Shown here in pieces: positions 1 through 8,395 of a DNA stretch of 64,000 nucleotides (position 1 is the stretch's first letter; every line of letters begins with the position of its first letter). Where the stretch lies: positions 167,659-231,658 of the forward strand of contig NZ_JAGQDE010000005.1 in the NCBI RefSeq assembly GCF_018069755.1, given 5' to 3'. This stretch comes from Ideonella aquatica (GTDB lineage Bacteria; Pseudomonadota; Gammaproteobacteria; Burkholderiales; Burkholderiaceae_C). A program made the position numbers and the translations under genes. A model generated the notes under the pieces. The model was given only the letters and a program-made list of their open reading frames with translations, had not been told where the DNA came from and searched no databases.

Positions 1-698
<698 letters not shown>

Positions 699-780
699 CT
701 ATGCGCCCAGGGCATGAGTGAGCCGTTTGTCGCCCGCATCGGGCGTCTGCAGGTATCTCACCCACCACTGGAGATGACCC

Positions 781-1779
781 ATGCGCTGCACCCGTCGCCT
801 GACTTGCCTGGCCGTGCTGGCCGCCCTGCCCCTGTGGGCCGCCGCCCAGGCGGAACCGCCGGCCCCGCCCTCGCTGCCGATCCAGGTCAACGTGGTCAAC
901 CCCGAGGACCTGCTGGACACCAACAAGACGGTCGTCATCCCGACGGTCTATCTGAGCCTGTTGGTGGATGGCCGGGTGGCCGCCACCAAGCAGTCGGGGC
1001 TGTTCAGCGGCGGCAATAACAGCGCCAAGGCTGCGGCCAGCTACCAGGTCGAGGGCCTGGACAAGGCCTTCGCCCAGCAACTGGCCCAGGCCGCCTACGA
1101 CGACGCCGTGGCGCGGCTGCGCGCCGCCGGCTACACCGTGCTGACCTGGGCCGACATCAAGGACCGCGAGATGGTGCGCAGCCTGGCCCGCGACACCAGC
1201 ACCGGCCCGATGGGCCTGCCCACCTTCTCCGAGGGTGGCAACAACTATGTGATCGCCACGCCCAGCGACGAGCAGTTCTTCAAGAAGGGCCTGGGCGGCG
1301 GCTGGTTTGCCGAGTTCCAGCAGGGCGGCAAGAACCGTTTCACCGATGCCACGCTGATCATCCCCACCTACACCATCCACGCGCCGCAGGCCTGGACCGG
1401 CACCAGTGCCGGCTACAAGACCATCTCGGCCGAGGCCAACGTCGCCGAGGGCATGAACCTGTGGGTGGCCAATGCGCACTGGATGGGCCAGCCCAAGTCG
1501 CGCATGATGCGCGGCATCCCGGGCGTGGCCACCAAGCAGCAGGTGATCAACGTGACCGACAAGGCTGGCACCGTGACCAAGGTGGCCGACACCACCCCGC
1601 AGGCCGCCAACGTGGTCAGCGGGCTGCTGGGCGCCCTCACCGGCACAGGCAGCATCAGTGCCAGCAGCGGTCTGTACAAACTGGCCATCGACCGCGAGGC
1701 CTACACCCAGGGCGTGATGAACGGTGTGCGCGCCTTCAATGCCGAACTGGCCAAGGCCGCGGCCGACGCCAAGCCCTGA
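781..1779 (+). CDS. Exported protein of unknown function
   Basis: I do not recognise a family. The 332-residue product starts with a clear signal peptide (basic MRCTRR, hydrophobic core, AAAQA cleavage region near residue 23), so it is expected in the periplasm or outside the cell. The mature part has a PIQVNVVNPEDL start, a Gly-rich middle (FSEGGNNY, GLGGGW) and a Ser/Gly/Ala-rich C-terminal third (GLLGALTGTGSISASSG). It lacks a lipobox and transmembrane segments after the signal. The start is supported by GGAGATGACCC just before the ATG. It sits 24 bases before the esterase gene on the same strand, so co-transcription is plausible but says little about function. Confidence 0.75.
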   Translation: MRCTRRLTCLAVLAALPLWAAAQAEPPAPPSLPIQVNVVNPEDLLDTNKTVVIPTVYLSLLVDGRVAATKQSGLFSGGNNSAKAAASYQVEGLDKAFAQQLAQAAYDDAVARLRAAGYTVLTWADIKDREMVRSLARDTSTGPMGLPTFSEGGNNYVIATPSDEQFFKKGLGGGWFAEFQQGGKNRFTDATLIIPTYTIHAPQAWTGTSAGYKTISAEANVAEGMNLWVANAHWMGQPKSRMMRGIPGVATKQQVINVTDKAGTVTKVADTTPQAANVVSGLLGALTGTGSISASSGLYKLAIDREAYTQGVMNGVRAFNAELAKAAADAKP

Positions 1780-1803
1780 GGCAAGGCGGCGCACAATCGG
1801 TGC

Positions 1804-2763
1804 ATGCCGACGATCCTGCGCCCGCTGCTGTTGCTGCTGTTCCTCGGGTCGGCCACCGCCGCGCGCGGCGCGCCGATGGGGGCTGGCACCCACGAATGGC
1901 GGCTGGACTGGGCAGGCCAGTCGCGCAGCGTGATCGTCCATGTGCCGCCCGGGCTGCCTGCGGGCCAGGCGGCGCCGTTGGTGCTGGCGCTGCACGGCGG
2001 CGGCGGCCATGCCGCCTTCATGGCCGACGATGAGCGCTACGGCCTGAGCCGCCAGGCCGACCGCAGCGGCTTCGTGGTGGCCTACCCGAACGGTTTCAGC
2101 CGCCTGCCGGGCGGCCGCTTCGCCACCTGGAACGCCGGTGGCTGCTGCGGCGCCGCACGCGACCGCGGCAGCGACGATGTCGGCTTCATTCGCGCGGTGG
2201 TGGCCTCGGTGCGCGAGCGCATCGCCGTCGACCCGGCGCGCATCTTTGCCACCGGCATGTCCAACGGCGGCATGCTGGCGCACCGCCTGGCCTGCGACGG
2301 CGCCGACCTGTTCCGCGCCGTGGCCGCGGTGGCCGGCACCGACGCCACGCGGCAATGCACGCCGTCGCGGCCGGTGTCGGTGCTGCACATCCATGCGCGC
2401 GACGACACGCATGTGCTGTTCAACGGCGGCGCCGGCCCCAACGCCTTTCGCGACCGCGACGCGGTGATGGACTTCGTCTCGGTGCCCGACACCATCGCCC
2501 GCTGGACCCAGCGCAACCGCTGCAGCGGCCCGCCGCGGCGCATCCTGGATCGGCCCGGCGCCGTCTGTGAGGAACACAGCGACTGCGCCGCCGGCAGCCG
2601 GGTGCGCCTGTGCGTCACCGACACCGGCGGCCATGCCTGGCCCGGGGCCGAACAGGTGCGGCGCGGCAAGCCGGCGGCGTCCACGGCCCTGGATGCCAAC
2701 GAAGCGATCTGGCGTTTCTTCGAAGCGGTGTCGGGCCCGTCGCACGCGCCGGCACCCTTCTGA
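1804..2763 (+). CDS. Secreted PHB-depolymerase/feruloyl-esterase-like alpha/beta hydrolase (LpqC type)
   Basis: Predicted extracellular or periplasmic esterase of the poly(3-hydroxybutyrate) depolymerase/feruloyl esterase family. Seen: a signal peptide (residues 1-21), the oxyanion-hole segment LALHGGGG (61-68), the nucleophile elbow GMSNGGM with Ser153, a likely acidic residue at Asp200 or Asp201 (HARDDTH), and the catalytic His277 in TGGHAWPG. Paired cysteines (Cys114/115, 240, 255, 261, 270) suggest disulfides, consistent with export. Length 319 is normal for the family. The substrate cannot be decided from sequence: short-chain polyester, feruloyl or acetyl esters are all possible. Confidence 0.85.
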   Translation: MPTILRPLLLLLFLGSATAARGAPMGAGTHEWRLDWAGQSRSVIVHVPPGLPAGQAAPLVLALHGGGGHAAFMADDERYGLSRQADRSGFVVAYPNGFSRLPGGRFATWNAGGCCGAARDRGSDDVGFIRAVVASVRERIAVDPARIFATGMSNGGMLAHRLACDGADLFRAVAAVAGTDATRQCTPSRPVSVLHIHARDDTHVLFNGGAGPNAFRDRDAVMDFVSVPDTIARWTQRNRCSGPPRRILDRPGAVCEEHSDCAAGSRVRLCVTDTGGHAWPGAEQVRRGKPAASTALDANEAIWRFFEAVSGPSHAPAPF

Positions 2764-2877
2764 ACCACGGCAACACCGGCACCCAGCATTGGGGGGACCG
2801 ACCGACCCTGCCGGTGGCAGCCCGGCGCTACCATGCCCGCAGACCGCGTCATGCAGCGGCACGACAGGGAAGCACAG

Positions 2878-3844
2878 GTGAACGAGACCCAATGGCAGTG
2901 GCTGCAAGAGGTGCTGGGCGTGCGGCGCCCATCGCCCATCGACCACCCCGGGGCCCTGCCCGAGCTGCCCAGGCTGCCCGAGTTCAGCCTCGATGACGAC
3001 AGCGGCGCGCCGATTGACACGGCCCGCTTCGGTGCCCGCGCCCGCCGCTCCCTCCCCGGCCCAGGCCGAGGTCACCCGTCGCTTGTCGGCCATCGTCAAG
3101 CGCTTCAACGCCATCCCGGACCCCTACCGCACCGCCGACATGGTGGCGGCAGCCAAGCGTTTCATGGGCGAGTACAAGCATTGCAAGGCGCTGTTCGACC
3201 AGGGACGCTTCACCGACGCTGCGGCCTTTCTGGACCCGATGGACGCCGCCGTCCAGGCGCTCGAGGACCTGCAGGCCGCCTTGCCACAGCGCATCAAGGA
3301 AGCCCAGGACCAGGCCGACCAGGGCAAGGAGATCGCAGGCCAGCTCAAGAGTGACACCGAGCTCAAGGCAGCCCGCAAGAACTGGAAGACGGTCTCGGAG
3401 GAGGACAAGATCAAGGCCCTGCGCAAGGTGGTGGCCGCGCAGAGCAAATGCCTGGGCATCCCGCCACCGGAGCTGGTGATCGAGCACATCCCGCCCGCCG
3501 ACGGGCTGGTCACCAACGGCTACTTCTCGCCCGCCGACGGCAAGCTGCACATCAACATGGATCCTGCCAGCTCGGTGCAGAACTTCGAGCGCGCCGTGGA
3601 CCTGGCCATCCTCGAGAATGCCCATCACTGGCAGGCCCATCTGGTGCGCCAGCTCAAGGCCGGAGCACTCAAACCCGGCGACCCCAACTTCGAGCAGGCG
3701 CAGATGTTTGCGGTCAATGAAATCCACCCCGGCGGCTACATCACCGGACAGGAAGACTATGCGGCCTACAAGAAGCAGCCGCTCGAGGACCACGCCTGGA
3801 CCACCGGTCCCCAGACCGCCAAACAGATCATCAAGGGCCTGTGA
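2878..3844 (+). CDS. Toxin-like protein of unknown family, reading frame interrupted by a frameshift
   Basis: Two overlapping frames look like one gene. The upstream frame opens with GTG at 2878 (AGGGA just before it) and reads NETQWQWLQEVLG through SLDDDSGAPIDTARFG. The downstream frame continues from about 3030 with VPAPAAPSPAQAEVTRR and runs to the stop at 3844. The combined length is one base over a multiple of three, giving about 321 residues if corrected. A short version could start at the ATG at 2993 (283 aa), but that ATG has no ribosome-binding site. There is no signal peptide. The middle is Lys/Gln-rich and helical. The C-terminus holds LAILENAHHWQAHLV and EIHPGGYITGQEDY, which to me resemble small metal-independent domains at the ends of secreted-toxin-like proteins; this is inference. 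The next two genes are paralogous small proteins that could be immunity partners. Confidence 0.55.
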
Positions 3845-3865
3845 GGCCCAGGAAGCGGTGAAACG

Positions 3866-4180
3866 ATGAGCACCCTGCAACGATTCAAGGTCGTGATGCA
3901 CGACGAGGACGCGCCGGCGCTGACGCTGGGCACGGTGGCGGTGGACGAGCAGGGCCAGCTGAGCATCCTGGACACCGCACTGGCCGAAGACGACCGGCTG
4001 CAGACCGTGGTCGACGAACTCAACGCCGAGCAGGCGCTGCACCAGGAGGCGGCGCCGCCGCCGGGCGCGCCGCGCTTTGGCGTCTACACCCGGCCGGTGG
4101 CTCGTGGCACGCCCGGCTTCCTGGCCGCGCTGCGCGAGCACCTGCGGCGCTACCACGACATCGAGCTGCAGGACGCATGA
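3866..4180 (+). CDS. Small cytoplasmic protein, paralogue of the next gene (possible immunity protein)
   Basis: A 104-residue protein without a signal peptide or membrane segment. Its body aligns by eye with residues about 70-150 of the next product: VDEQGQLSIL against LDADGRLTLL, VDELNAEQALH against IAELNAEPQLH, and FLAALREHLRRYHDIEL against FTQALREHLQRFDDLLL. The stop at 4180 overlaps the next start (ATGA), so translation is probably coupled. It begins 21 bases after the toxin-like gene. Tandem small paralogues behind a toxin-like gene suggest immunity proteins, but no family is recognised and the role is inference. Confidence 0.6.
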   Translation: MSTLQRFKVVMHDEDAPALTLGTVAVDEQGQLSILDTALAEDDRLQTVVDELNAEQALHQEAAPPPGAPRFGVYTRPVARGTPGFLAALREHLRRYHDIELQDA

Positions 4181-4641
4181 CAGACGCCGCATCGCCCCCC
4201 ACCGTGAGCACCCCGGCACAGCCCGCCAGCCCTGCCAGGCGTCGACATCTGGTGGGCTGCCTGGTCGGCGGCCTCGTGGCTGCGGTCACCCCGCTGGCCG
4301 GCGCCGCCGTACCGGCCACGGCCACCGAGCGTGCCGGCACGCGCCACGACCTGTTGCGCAGGGTCGGCCAGCGCTCGATCAAGGTCGCCACGGTCCGCCT
4401 GGACGCCGATGGACGCCTGACCCTGCTGTGGGCCCGCCCTGATGAGCTGAAGCCGCTGCGCGGGCGTATCGCCGAGCTCAATGCCGAGCCCCAGCTGCAC
4501 CTGGACGCACCGCCGCCTGCCAGCGCGCCTGCCTTCGCCAACACCAGTTGGGTCGTGCCGCGTGGCGACCCGCGATTCACCCAGGCGCTGCGCGAGCACC
4601 TGCAACGCTTCGACGATCTGTTGCTGGGGCCGGCCCGCTGA
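4177..4641 (+). CDS. Exported paralogue of the preceding small protein
   Basis: A 154-residue protein. Residues 1-25 are Pro/Ala-rich, followed by a Tat-like or Sec-like signal (RRRHLVGCLVGGLVAAV, cleavage near AGAAVPATA, about residue 48). The mature domain repeats the fold of the preceding gene (LRLDADGRLTLLW equivalents, ELNAEPQLHLDAPPP, VPRGDPRFTQALREHL). The pair therefore places the same domain on both sides of the membrane. Start ATG 4177 overlaps the previous stop by four bases. Function is unknown. A periplasmic immunity protein partnered with a cytoplasmic one is a reasonable hypothesis if the upstream gene encodes a toxin. Confidence 0.6.
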   Translation: MTDAASPPTVSTPAQPASPARRRHLVGCLVGGLVAAVTPLAGAAVPATATERAGTRHDLLRRVGQRSIKVATVRLDADGRLTLLWARPDELKPLRGRIAELNAEPQLHLDAPPPASAPAFANTSWVVPRGDPRFTQALREHLQRFDDLLLGPAR

Positions 4642-4864
4642 CCGGTTCAACCCGGCGATCACGCAGGCAGACCACCGCGGGCCTGCCGCAGACACCGCTG
4701 CCCTGTCAAGGGGATCCCGAACACGGCACCCGGTCCTGGCCTTGACTCGCCCACCTGGCCGGCAGATCATCCGCGCCCGATCGCACCTGTCGCCCGCAGC
4801 CCGCTTCACGCCGGCCGCGGGCGCGGTGCGATTGTCTTTGTGGGTCTCAGCACAGGAGGTTGGC

Positions 4865-5518
4865 ATGCACGTGAACGACTTGATTCAGGCCATCGAGGCC
4901 GCGGTACCTGCGGGCGCGGCGCCCGGCACGCGTCACCGGGTCGAGGGCCGGGTCGATACCGGCGCTCAGGCACACGAGGTGGCGATCGCGGTACGCATGG
5001 ACGCCGCCGGCCGCCGCCGCGAGACCTGGCTGTGCGATGGCATCCGCGTCGAGCGCCCCTTGCTGCTGCGCCTGACCTGCGCCCAGACCGACTGCCCGCA
5101 GGCCCAGCAGGCGCAGCGCGACTGGCAGAACTTTCATCGCCGCCGCTTGGGGCTGCCGCAGAGCCACGAGCACGCCGGCGGCCGCCTGCGCGCGCTGCAG
5201 GCCCGTGCCGAGCGCAACGCCTGCGTGATGCTGGAAGCCGGCGCGTTGACCGTGCAGGCCATTGCCAACCGCTTTCAAGGCTACGCCCGCTGCCCGAACC
5301 ACGCCCACCCGCCCATCTGCCGGGACCTGCCTGGCTACGACGTCTTCGACGGCTTCGACTTCGTGGTCGGCGGCGGCACGCAGGTGCTGCGTGATGGGCG
5401 GGTGGTGGACATGGGTCCCCGGGTGCGCAGCCTCGCGCAAGTGCAGGCCTGGCTCGACGAGAGTCACCGCCAGGCGGGCGCCGCCATCGACCGCGCAGCG
5501 GCAGGAGCGCGGTCATGA
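4865..5518 (+). CDS. Uncharacterised Cys/His-containing protein coupled to an alpha-CTD-like gene
   Basis: A 217-residue soluble protein with no signal peptide; no family recognised. The ATG at 4865 has a strong AGGAGG eight bases upstream, which decides the start although the frame stays open further upstream. Visible features: LTCAQTDCPQ (two Cys around residue 75), an Arg-rich helix, ARCPNHAHPPICRD near residues 141-154, which could bind a metal, and a C-terminal YDVFDGFDFVVGGG segment. The stop overlaps the start of the following gene (ATGA at 5515-5518), so the two proteins are probably made together and may interact. The 223-base gap upstream suggests its own promoter. Confidence 0.65.
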   Translation: MHVNDLIQAIEAAVPAGAAPGTRHRVEGRVDTGAQAHEVAIAVRMDAAGRRRETWLCDGIRVERPLLLRLTCAQTDCPQAQQAQRDWQNFHRRRLGLPQSHEHAGGRLRALQARAERNACVMLEAGALTVQAIANRFQGYARCPNHAHPPICRDLPGYDVFDGFDFVVGGGTQVLRDGRVVDMGPRVRSLAQVQAWLDESHRQAGAAIDRAAAGARS

Positions 5519-6084
5519 GCGCGGACATGAAGGCGCTGCCCGGCATGGGACCCACGGCGGGCCAAGCTGAACACGCCTGCGTATCCAGGGTCCTGGAGCT
5601 GCCCGTGGCCCGCGGCCTGGGCGAGACACTGGCCGTGCTGCTGGCCGCTCATCTGCAGGCTCAGCCGGGATGGCGCGGCCTGCAGTCGCGGGTGCGGCCC
5701 GCGCCGCTGGGGCAGCCGGGCGAGCCCGAGCGCCTGCGCCTGCAGTTCAAGGTGGAAGCCGGCACCGACCTGGGCGGCATGCTGACCGGCGTGGCGCGCG
5801 CACTGCGGGCCGCCTGCGTCGCCTGGCTGCCCGCCGAGCCCCCACCGCCGCCACCCCGCCCTGCCCGGCGGGGGCTGCGAGACTGGCCGATTGACGCCCT
5901 GGGGCTGTCGCTGCGCTGCGAGCTGGCGCTGCGGCGGGCCGGCATCGAGACGCTTGGTGCCTTGGCGCGTCTGGATGAGCGCGGTCTGCTGGCCCTGCCC
6001 CACCTGGGCCGCAGACAGGTGGCGGAGGTGGTGGACAGGCTGGCCGCACACGGCCTGCGACCCGGCGACACCTGGCCGGGCTGA
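5515..6084 (+). CDS. Protein with C-terminal RNA polymerase alpha-CTD-like domain
   Basis: A 189-residue protein in two parts. Residues 1-105 form an unrecognised domain. A Pro-rich linker (EPPPPPPRPARR, 108-119) leads to residues 124-182, which closely resemble the helix-hairpin-helix C-terminal domain of RNA polymerase alpha: PIDALGLSLR, then RAGIETLGAL, then LPHLGRRQVAEVVDRLAAHGL. Aligned by eye with E. coli RpoA, R265 is kept (Arg134) and G296 is kept (Gly165), but N268 and C269 become Leu and Ala, and S299 becomes Gln, so standard UP-element contact is doubtful. It could be a DNA- or regulator-binding adaptor. The start overlaps the previous stop. Confidence 0.7.
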   Translation: MSADMKALPGMGPTAGQAEHACVSRVLELPVARGLGETLAVLLAAHLQAQPGWRGLQSRVRPAPLGQPGEPERLRLQFKVEAGTDLGGMLTGVARALRAACVAWLPAEPPPPPPRPARRGLRDWPIDALGLSLRCELALRRAGIETLGALARLDERGLLALPHLGRRQVAEVVDRLAAHGLRPGDTWPG

Positions 6085-6086
6085 GC

Positions 6087-6539
6087 TCAGCCGCCCGCCG
6101 CCACCCGCTGCAGCAGCGCCTGCAACTGCCGCTGCTCGTCCTGGTTCAACACCGCCAGCGCCTGGGCGGCGCTGCGGCGGCGCACCTGCATGACCCGCTG
6201 GTGCAGCCGTGCCGCCGCGGCCGTGGGGTGCAGCCGGCTGATGCGGCGGTCCTGCTCGTCGGGCCGCGCCTCCAGCAGGCCACGCTCGCGCAGCACGGCC
6301 ACCAGGCGCGCGACCTGCGCCTTGTCACGGCCGCTGTGCTCGACCAGTTGCGAGGCGGTGGCGCCGGGCTGGCGCAGGAAGAAGCCCAGGGCCCGGCCTT
6401 CCATCGGTGCCAGCCCGTCCTCCAGCGGCTCGGCGGCGGCCGCGGCGCGCAGACGATGGACCACGGCGTGCAGGGCATCGACGACGCCCGCCACCGGGTC
6501 ACCGGCTTGTTGGTTGACAGTATCAACTTTCTTCGGCAT
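6087..6539 (-). CDS. MarR-family transcriptional regulator
   Basis: A 150-residue winged-helix regulator. Seen: a helical dimerisation N-terminus, GFFLRQPGATASQLVEHSGRDKAQVARLVAVLRERGL as helix-turn-helix (about residues 53-87), and the wing DEQDRRISRLHPT, which carries the conserved D-x-R-R pattern of MarR proteins. ATG 6539 (MPKKVD) is chosen; an ATG at 6551 would add four residues. The divergent neighbour is a siderophore-interacting reductase, and two copies of a dyad-like site lie in the start region, so it probably represses itself and the reductase. The ligand is unknown. Confidence 0.85.
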   Translation of the reverse strand: MPKKVDTVNQQAGDPVAGVVDALHAVVHRLRAAAAAEPLEDGLAPMEGRALGFFLRQPGATASQLVEHSGRDKAQVARLVAVLRERGLLEARPDEQDRRISRLHPTAAAARLHQRVMQVRRRSAAQALAVLNQDEQRQLQALLQRVAAGG

Positions 6540-6561
6540 GATGGATGACATTATCAACCAA
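6511..6561. promoter_or_regulatory. Candidate double operator for the MarR regulator
   Basis: The sequence GACAGTATCAAC (6516-6527) is repeated with one mismatch as GACATTATCAAC (6547-6558), 31 bases apart, about three helical turns. The first copy lies in a dyad, GTTGA-N5-TCAAC (6513-6527). TTGGTTGA at 6511 and TCAACCAA around 6554-6561 also form an outer inverted repeat. The region is AT-rich against the GC-rich background and covers the regulator's start and the promoter side of the divergent gene at 6573. Autorepression is inferred. Confidence 0.5.
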
Positions 6562-6572
6562 TAAGCTGATCC

Positions 6573-7307
6573 ATGGAACCCTTGGTGACCGAGCGCCGTG
6601 TCCGGCGCATCCGCCACGAACTGAAGCTGCGCAGCCTGCACGTGCTGCGCGTCGAACACCCCCACCCGTCGCTGGCGCGTGTGGTGCTGGGCGGCGAGGA
6701 CCTTGCCGACTTCGTCTCCTTGTCGTTCGACGACCACGTCAAGCTCTTCGTGCCCGATGGCGCGGGCGGCGAGGCCCGGCGCGACTACACGCCCCAGGCC
6801 TTTGATGCGGCCCGCCGCGAGCTGACGATCGAGTTCGCGCTGCACGGCGATGGCCCGGCCACCCGCTGGGCGCGTCAGGCCGCGCCGGGCCAGACGCTGC
6901 GCGTGGGCGGCCCGCGCGGCTCGATGATCATCGACACCGACCTGGACTGGCACCTGCTGGCCGGCGACGCCTGTGCGTTGCCCGCCATCCGCCGCCGTCT
7001 GGCCGAGTTGCCGGCGTCGGCCCGCGTGCAGGTGCTCGCGCTGGCCGACGACGCCCACGAGCTGGCCCTGCCGACGTCGGCCGCCCGGATGACGGTGCAG
7101 GCGTTCCACAACGCCGACGCCTGGCTTGCCGCGCTGGCGCAGGCCGTGCCCGCGCACGGTGAAGGCCATGTCTGGTGCGCCGGTGAGGCCAGCCTGATGA
7201 CCCGCGCCCGCCAGTCGCTGCAGGCGGCGGGCGTGGCCACCGGCGCGATGCGCGTGGCGGCCTACTGGCAGCGCGGCCAGTCGAATGACCAGGCGCCCCA
7301 GGCCTGA
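6573..7307 (+). CDS. Siderophore-interacting protein (FAD-dependent ferric-siderophore reductase, ViuB/YqjH type)
   Basis: Cytoplasmic flavoreductase that releases iron by reducing ferric siderophores with NAD(P)H. Seen: an N-terminal FAD-binding barrel ending in the RRDYTPQAFD signature (about residues 68-77, the family's R-x-Y-T-x-R-x-F-like motif), GGPRGSMII (110-118), the AGDACALPAI nucleotide-binding segment (130-139), and a C-terminal GHVWCAGEASLM segment (195-206) typical of the SIP domain. Length 244 is normal. It is divergent from a MarR regulator with probable shared operators, like E. coli yqjH with yqjI, although the regulator family differs here. Confidence 0.88.
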   Translation: MEPLVTERRVRRIRHELKLRSLHVLRVEHPHPSLARVVLGGEDLADFVSLSFDDHVKLFVPDGAGGEARRDYTPQAFDAARRELTIEFALHGDGPATRWARQAAPGQTLRVGGPRGSMIIDTDLDWHLLAGDACALPAIRRRLAELPASARVQVLALADDAHELALPTSAARMTVQAFHNADAWLAALAQAVPAHGEGHVWCAGEASLMTRARQSLQAAGVATGAMRVAAYWQRGQSNDQAPQA

Positions 7308-7403
7308 GACGGCCGACTTTGACCTGCCTCAGTTCCGCGCTACACGCGCTTCACATACGGGACCTATGCTGACCCCGTTCCCCTTCTCAACAACGACACC
7401 TCC

Positions 7404-7904
7404 ATGAAAGTTTCCCGCGAATGGGCCACCCCGCTGACGATCGGCAGCTTCACGCTGATGGCCGTCACTGGCGTCCTGATGTTCTTCCACCTCGACAGCG
7501 GCCTGAACAAGACCGCCCATGAATGGTTGGGCTGGCTGATGGTGGCCGGGGTGGCCGCCCACGCCGCCGCCAACTGGCTGGGCTTCAAGCGCTACTTCCT
7601 GAGCAGCCGCACCGGTCGCGGCATCATGGCGGTCAGCCTGCTGGTGCTGGCCGGCAGCTTTGTCTCACCGCCGGGCGCCCAGGAGGGCGGCGGCTCGCCA
7701 CCGCAGCTGGCGATCCGCGCGATCACGCAGGCACCGCTGGCGCAGCTGGCCCCCTTGACGGGCCGGCCGGTCGAGCAGTTGCAGGCCGACCTGGCGGCCG
7801 CCGGCATCGCCGTCGAAGGCCCTCAGGCCACGCTGGCCAGCGCTGTGGGCGGCAACCGCGAGCAGATCGGCAAGGCCATCGGCGTGATGTTCGGCAAGCG
7901 CTGA
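7404..7904 (+). CDS. DUF4405-type membrane protein with conserved histidines
   Basis: A 166-residue protein with three hydrophobic helices (about residues 10-28, 42-58 and 70-86) followed by a periplasmic or cytoplasmic tail of two helical segments. His29, His39 and His53 lie at helix ends in a pattern like haem-binding cytochrome b-type (DUF4405) proteins. The tail pairs LAQLAPLTGRPVEQLQADL with a final QIGKAIGVMF. The role is probably a membrane electron carrier, but haem binding is inferred from the histidine pattern. A start at ATG 7404 fits CCTCC-free but well-spaced upstream sequence (acgacacctcc). Confidence 0.65.
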   Translation: MKVSREWATPLTIGSFTLMAVTGVLMFFHLDSGLNKTAHEWLGWLMVAGVAAHAAANWLGFKRYFLSSRTGRGIMAVSLLVLAGSFVSPPGAQEGGGSPPQLAIRAITQAPLAQLAPLTGRPVEQLQADLAAAGIAVEGPQATLASAVGGNREQIGKAIGVMFGKR

Positions 7905-7905
7905 A

Positions 7906-8394
7906 TCACAAGGCGCAGCGCACGGCCCGCGCACCCAGCGGGCCGCTCAGCACCGCGGGCTCGATGCCCACCAGATAGCCACGCTTGCCGCCATTGATCA
8001 GGATGCGCGGCAGGTCCAGCACACCGGCCTCGACGAACACCCGCATCAGCTTGCGGGTGCCAAACGGCGAGGTACCGCCCACCAGGTAGCCGCTGTGGCG
8101 CTGCGCCACCTCGGGCTTGCAGGGCTCGACGCTCTTGACGCCGATCTCGCGCGCCAGGTTCTTGGTGCTGACCTGGCGGTCGCCGTGCATCAGGATGATC
8201 AGCGGCTCGGCCTGCTCGTCCTGCATCACCAGCGTCTTCACCACCGCGTGCTCGTCCCAGCCGAGCTGTTTCGCCGACTCGGCCGTGCCGCCATGGTCGA
8301 CGTAGTCGTACGGATGCTCGGTGTAGGCAATGCCCTGCGCCTTGAGCCACTGGGTGGCCGGCGTCTCGCTGACGTGCTTGTCCTTCTTGGCCAT
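7906..8394 (-). CDS. ybaK: Cys-tRNA(Pro)/Cys-tRNA(Cys) deacylase, YbaK/EbsC family
   Basis: Cytoplasmic trans-editing enzyme that hydrolyses Cys-tRNA(Pro) misacylated by ProRS. Seen: the order MAKKDKHVSETPATQWL, then TEHPYDY, then VVKTLVMQDEQ (around residues 50-60, with the conserved lysine), IILMHGDRQVS, and the GGTSPFGTRK loop followed by ILINGGKRGYLVGI. This is the standard layout of the ~160-residue YbaK fold; here it is 162 residues. The start follows the aldo/keto reductase stop with one base between (8396-8398 and 8394), so they are one operon. Confidence 0.9.
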   Translation of the reverse strand: MAKKDKHVSETPATQWLKAQGIAYTEHPYDYVDHGGTAESAKQLGWDEHAVVKTLVMQDEQAEPLIILMHGDRQVSTKNLAREIGVKSVEPCKPEVAQRHSGYLVGGTSPFGTRKLMRVFVEAGVLDLPRILINGGKRGYLVGIEPAVLSGPLGARAVRCAL

Positions 8395-8395
8395 G

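Noticed and set aside
4742..4770. TTGACT with a possible -10 ATCATC upstream of the 4865 gene
   Set aside because: The -10 match is poor and the spacing is not decisive, so it is not listed as a promoter.
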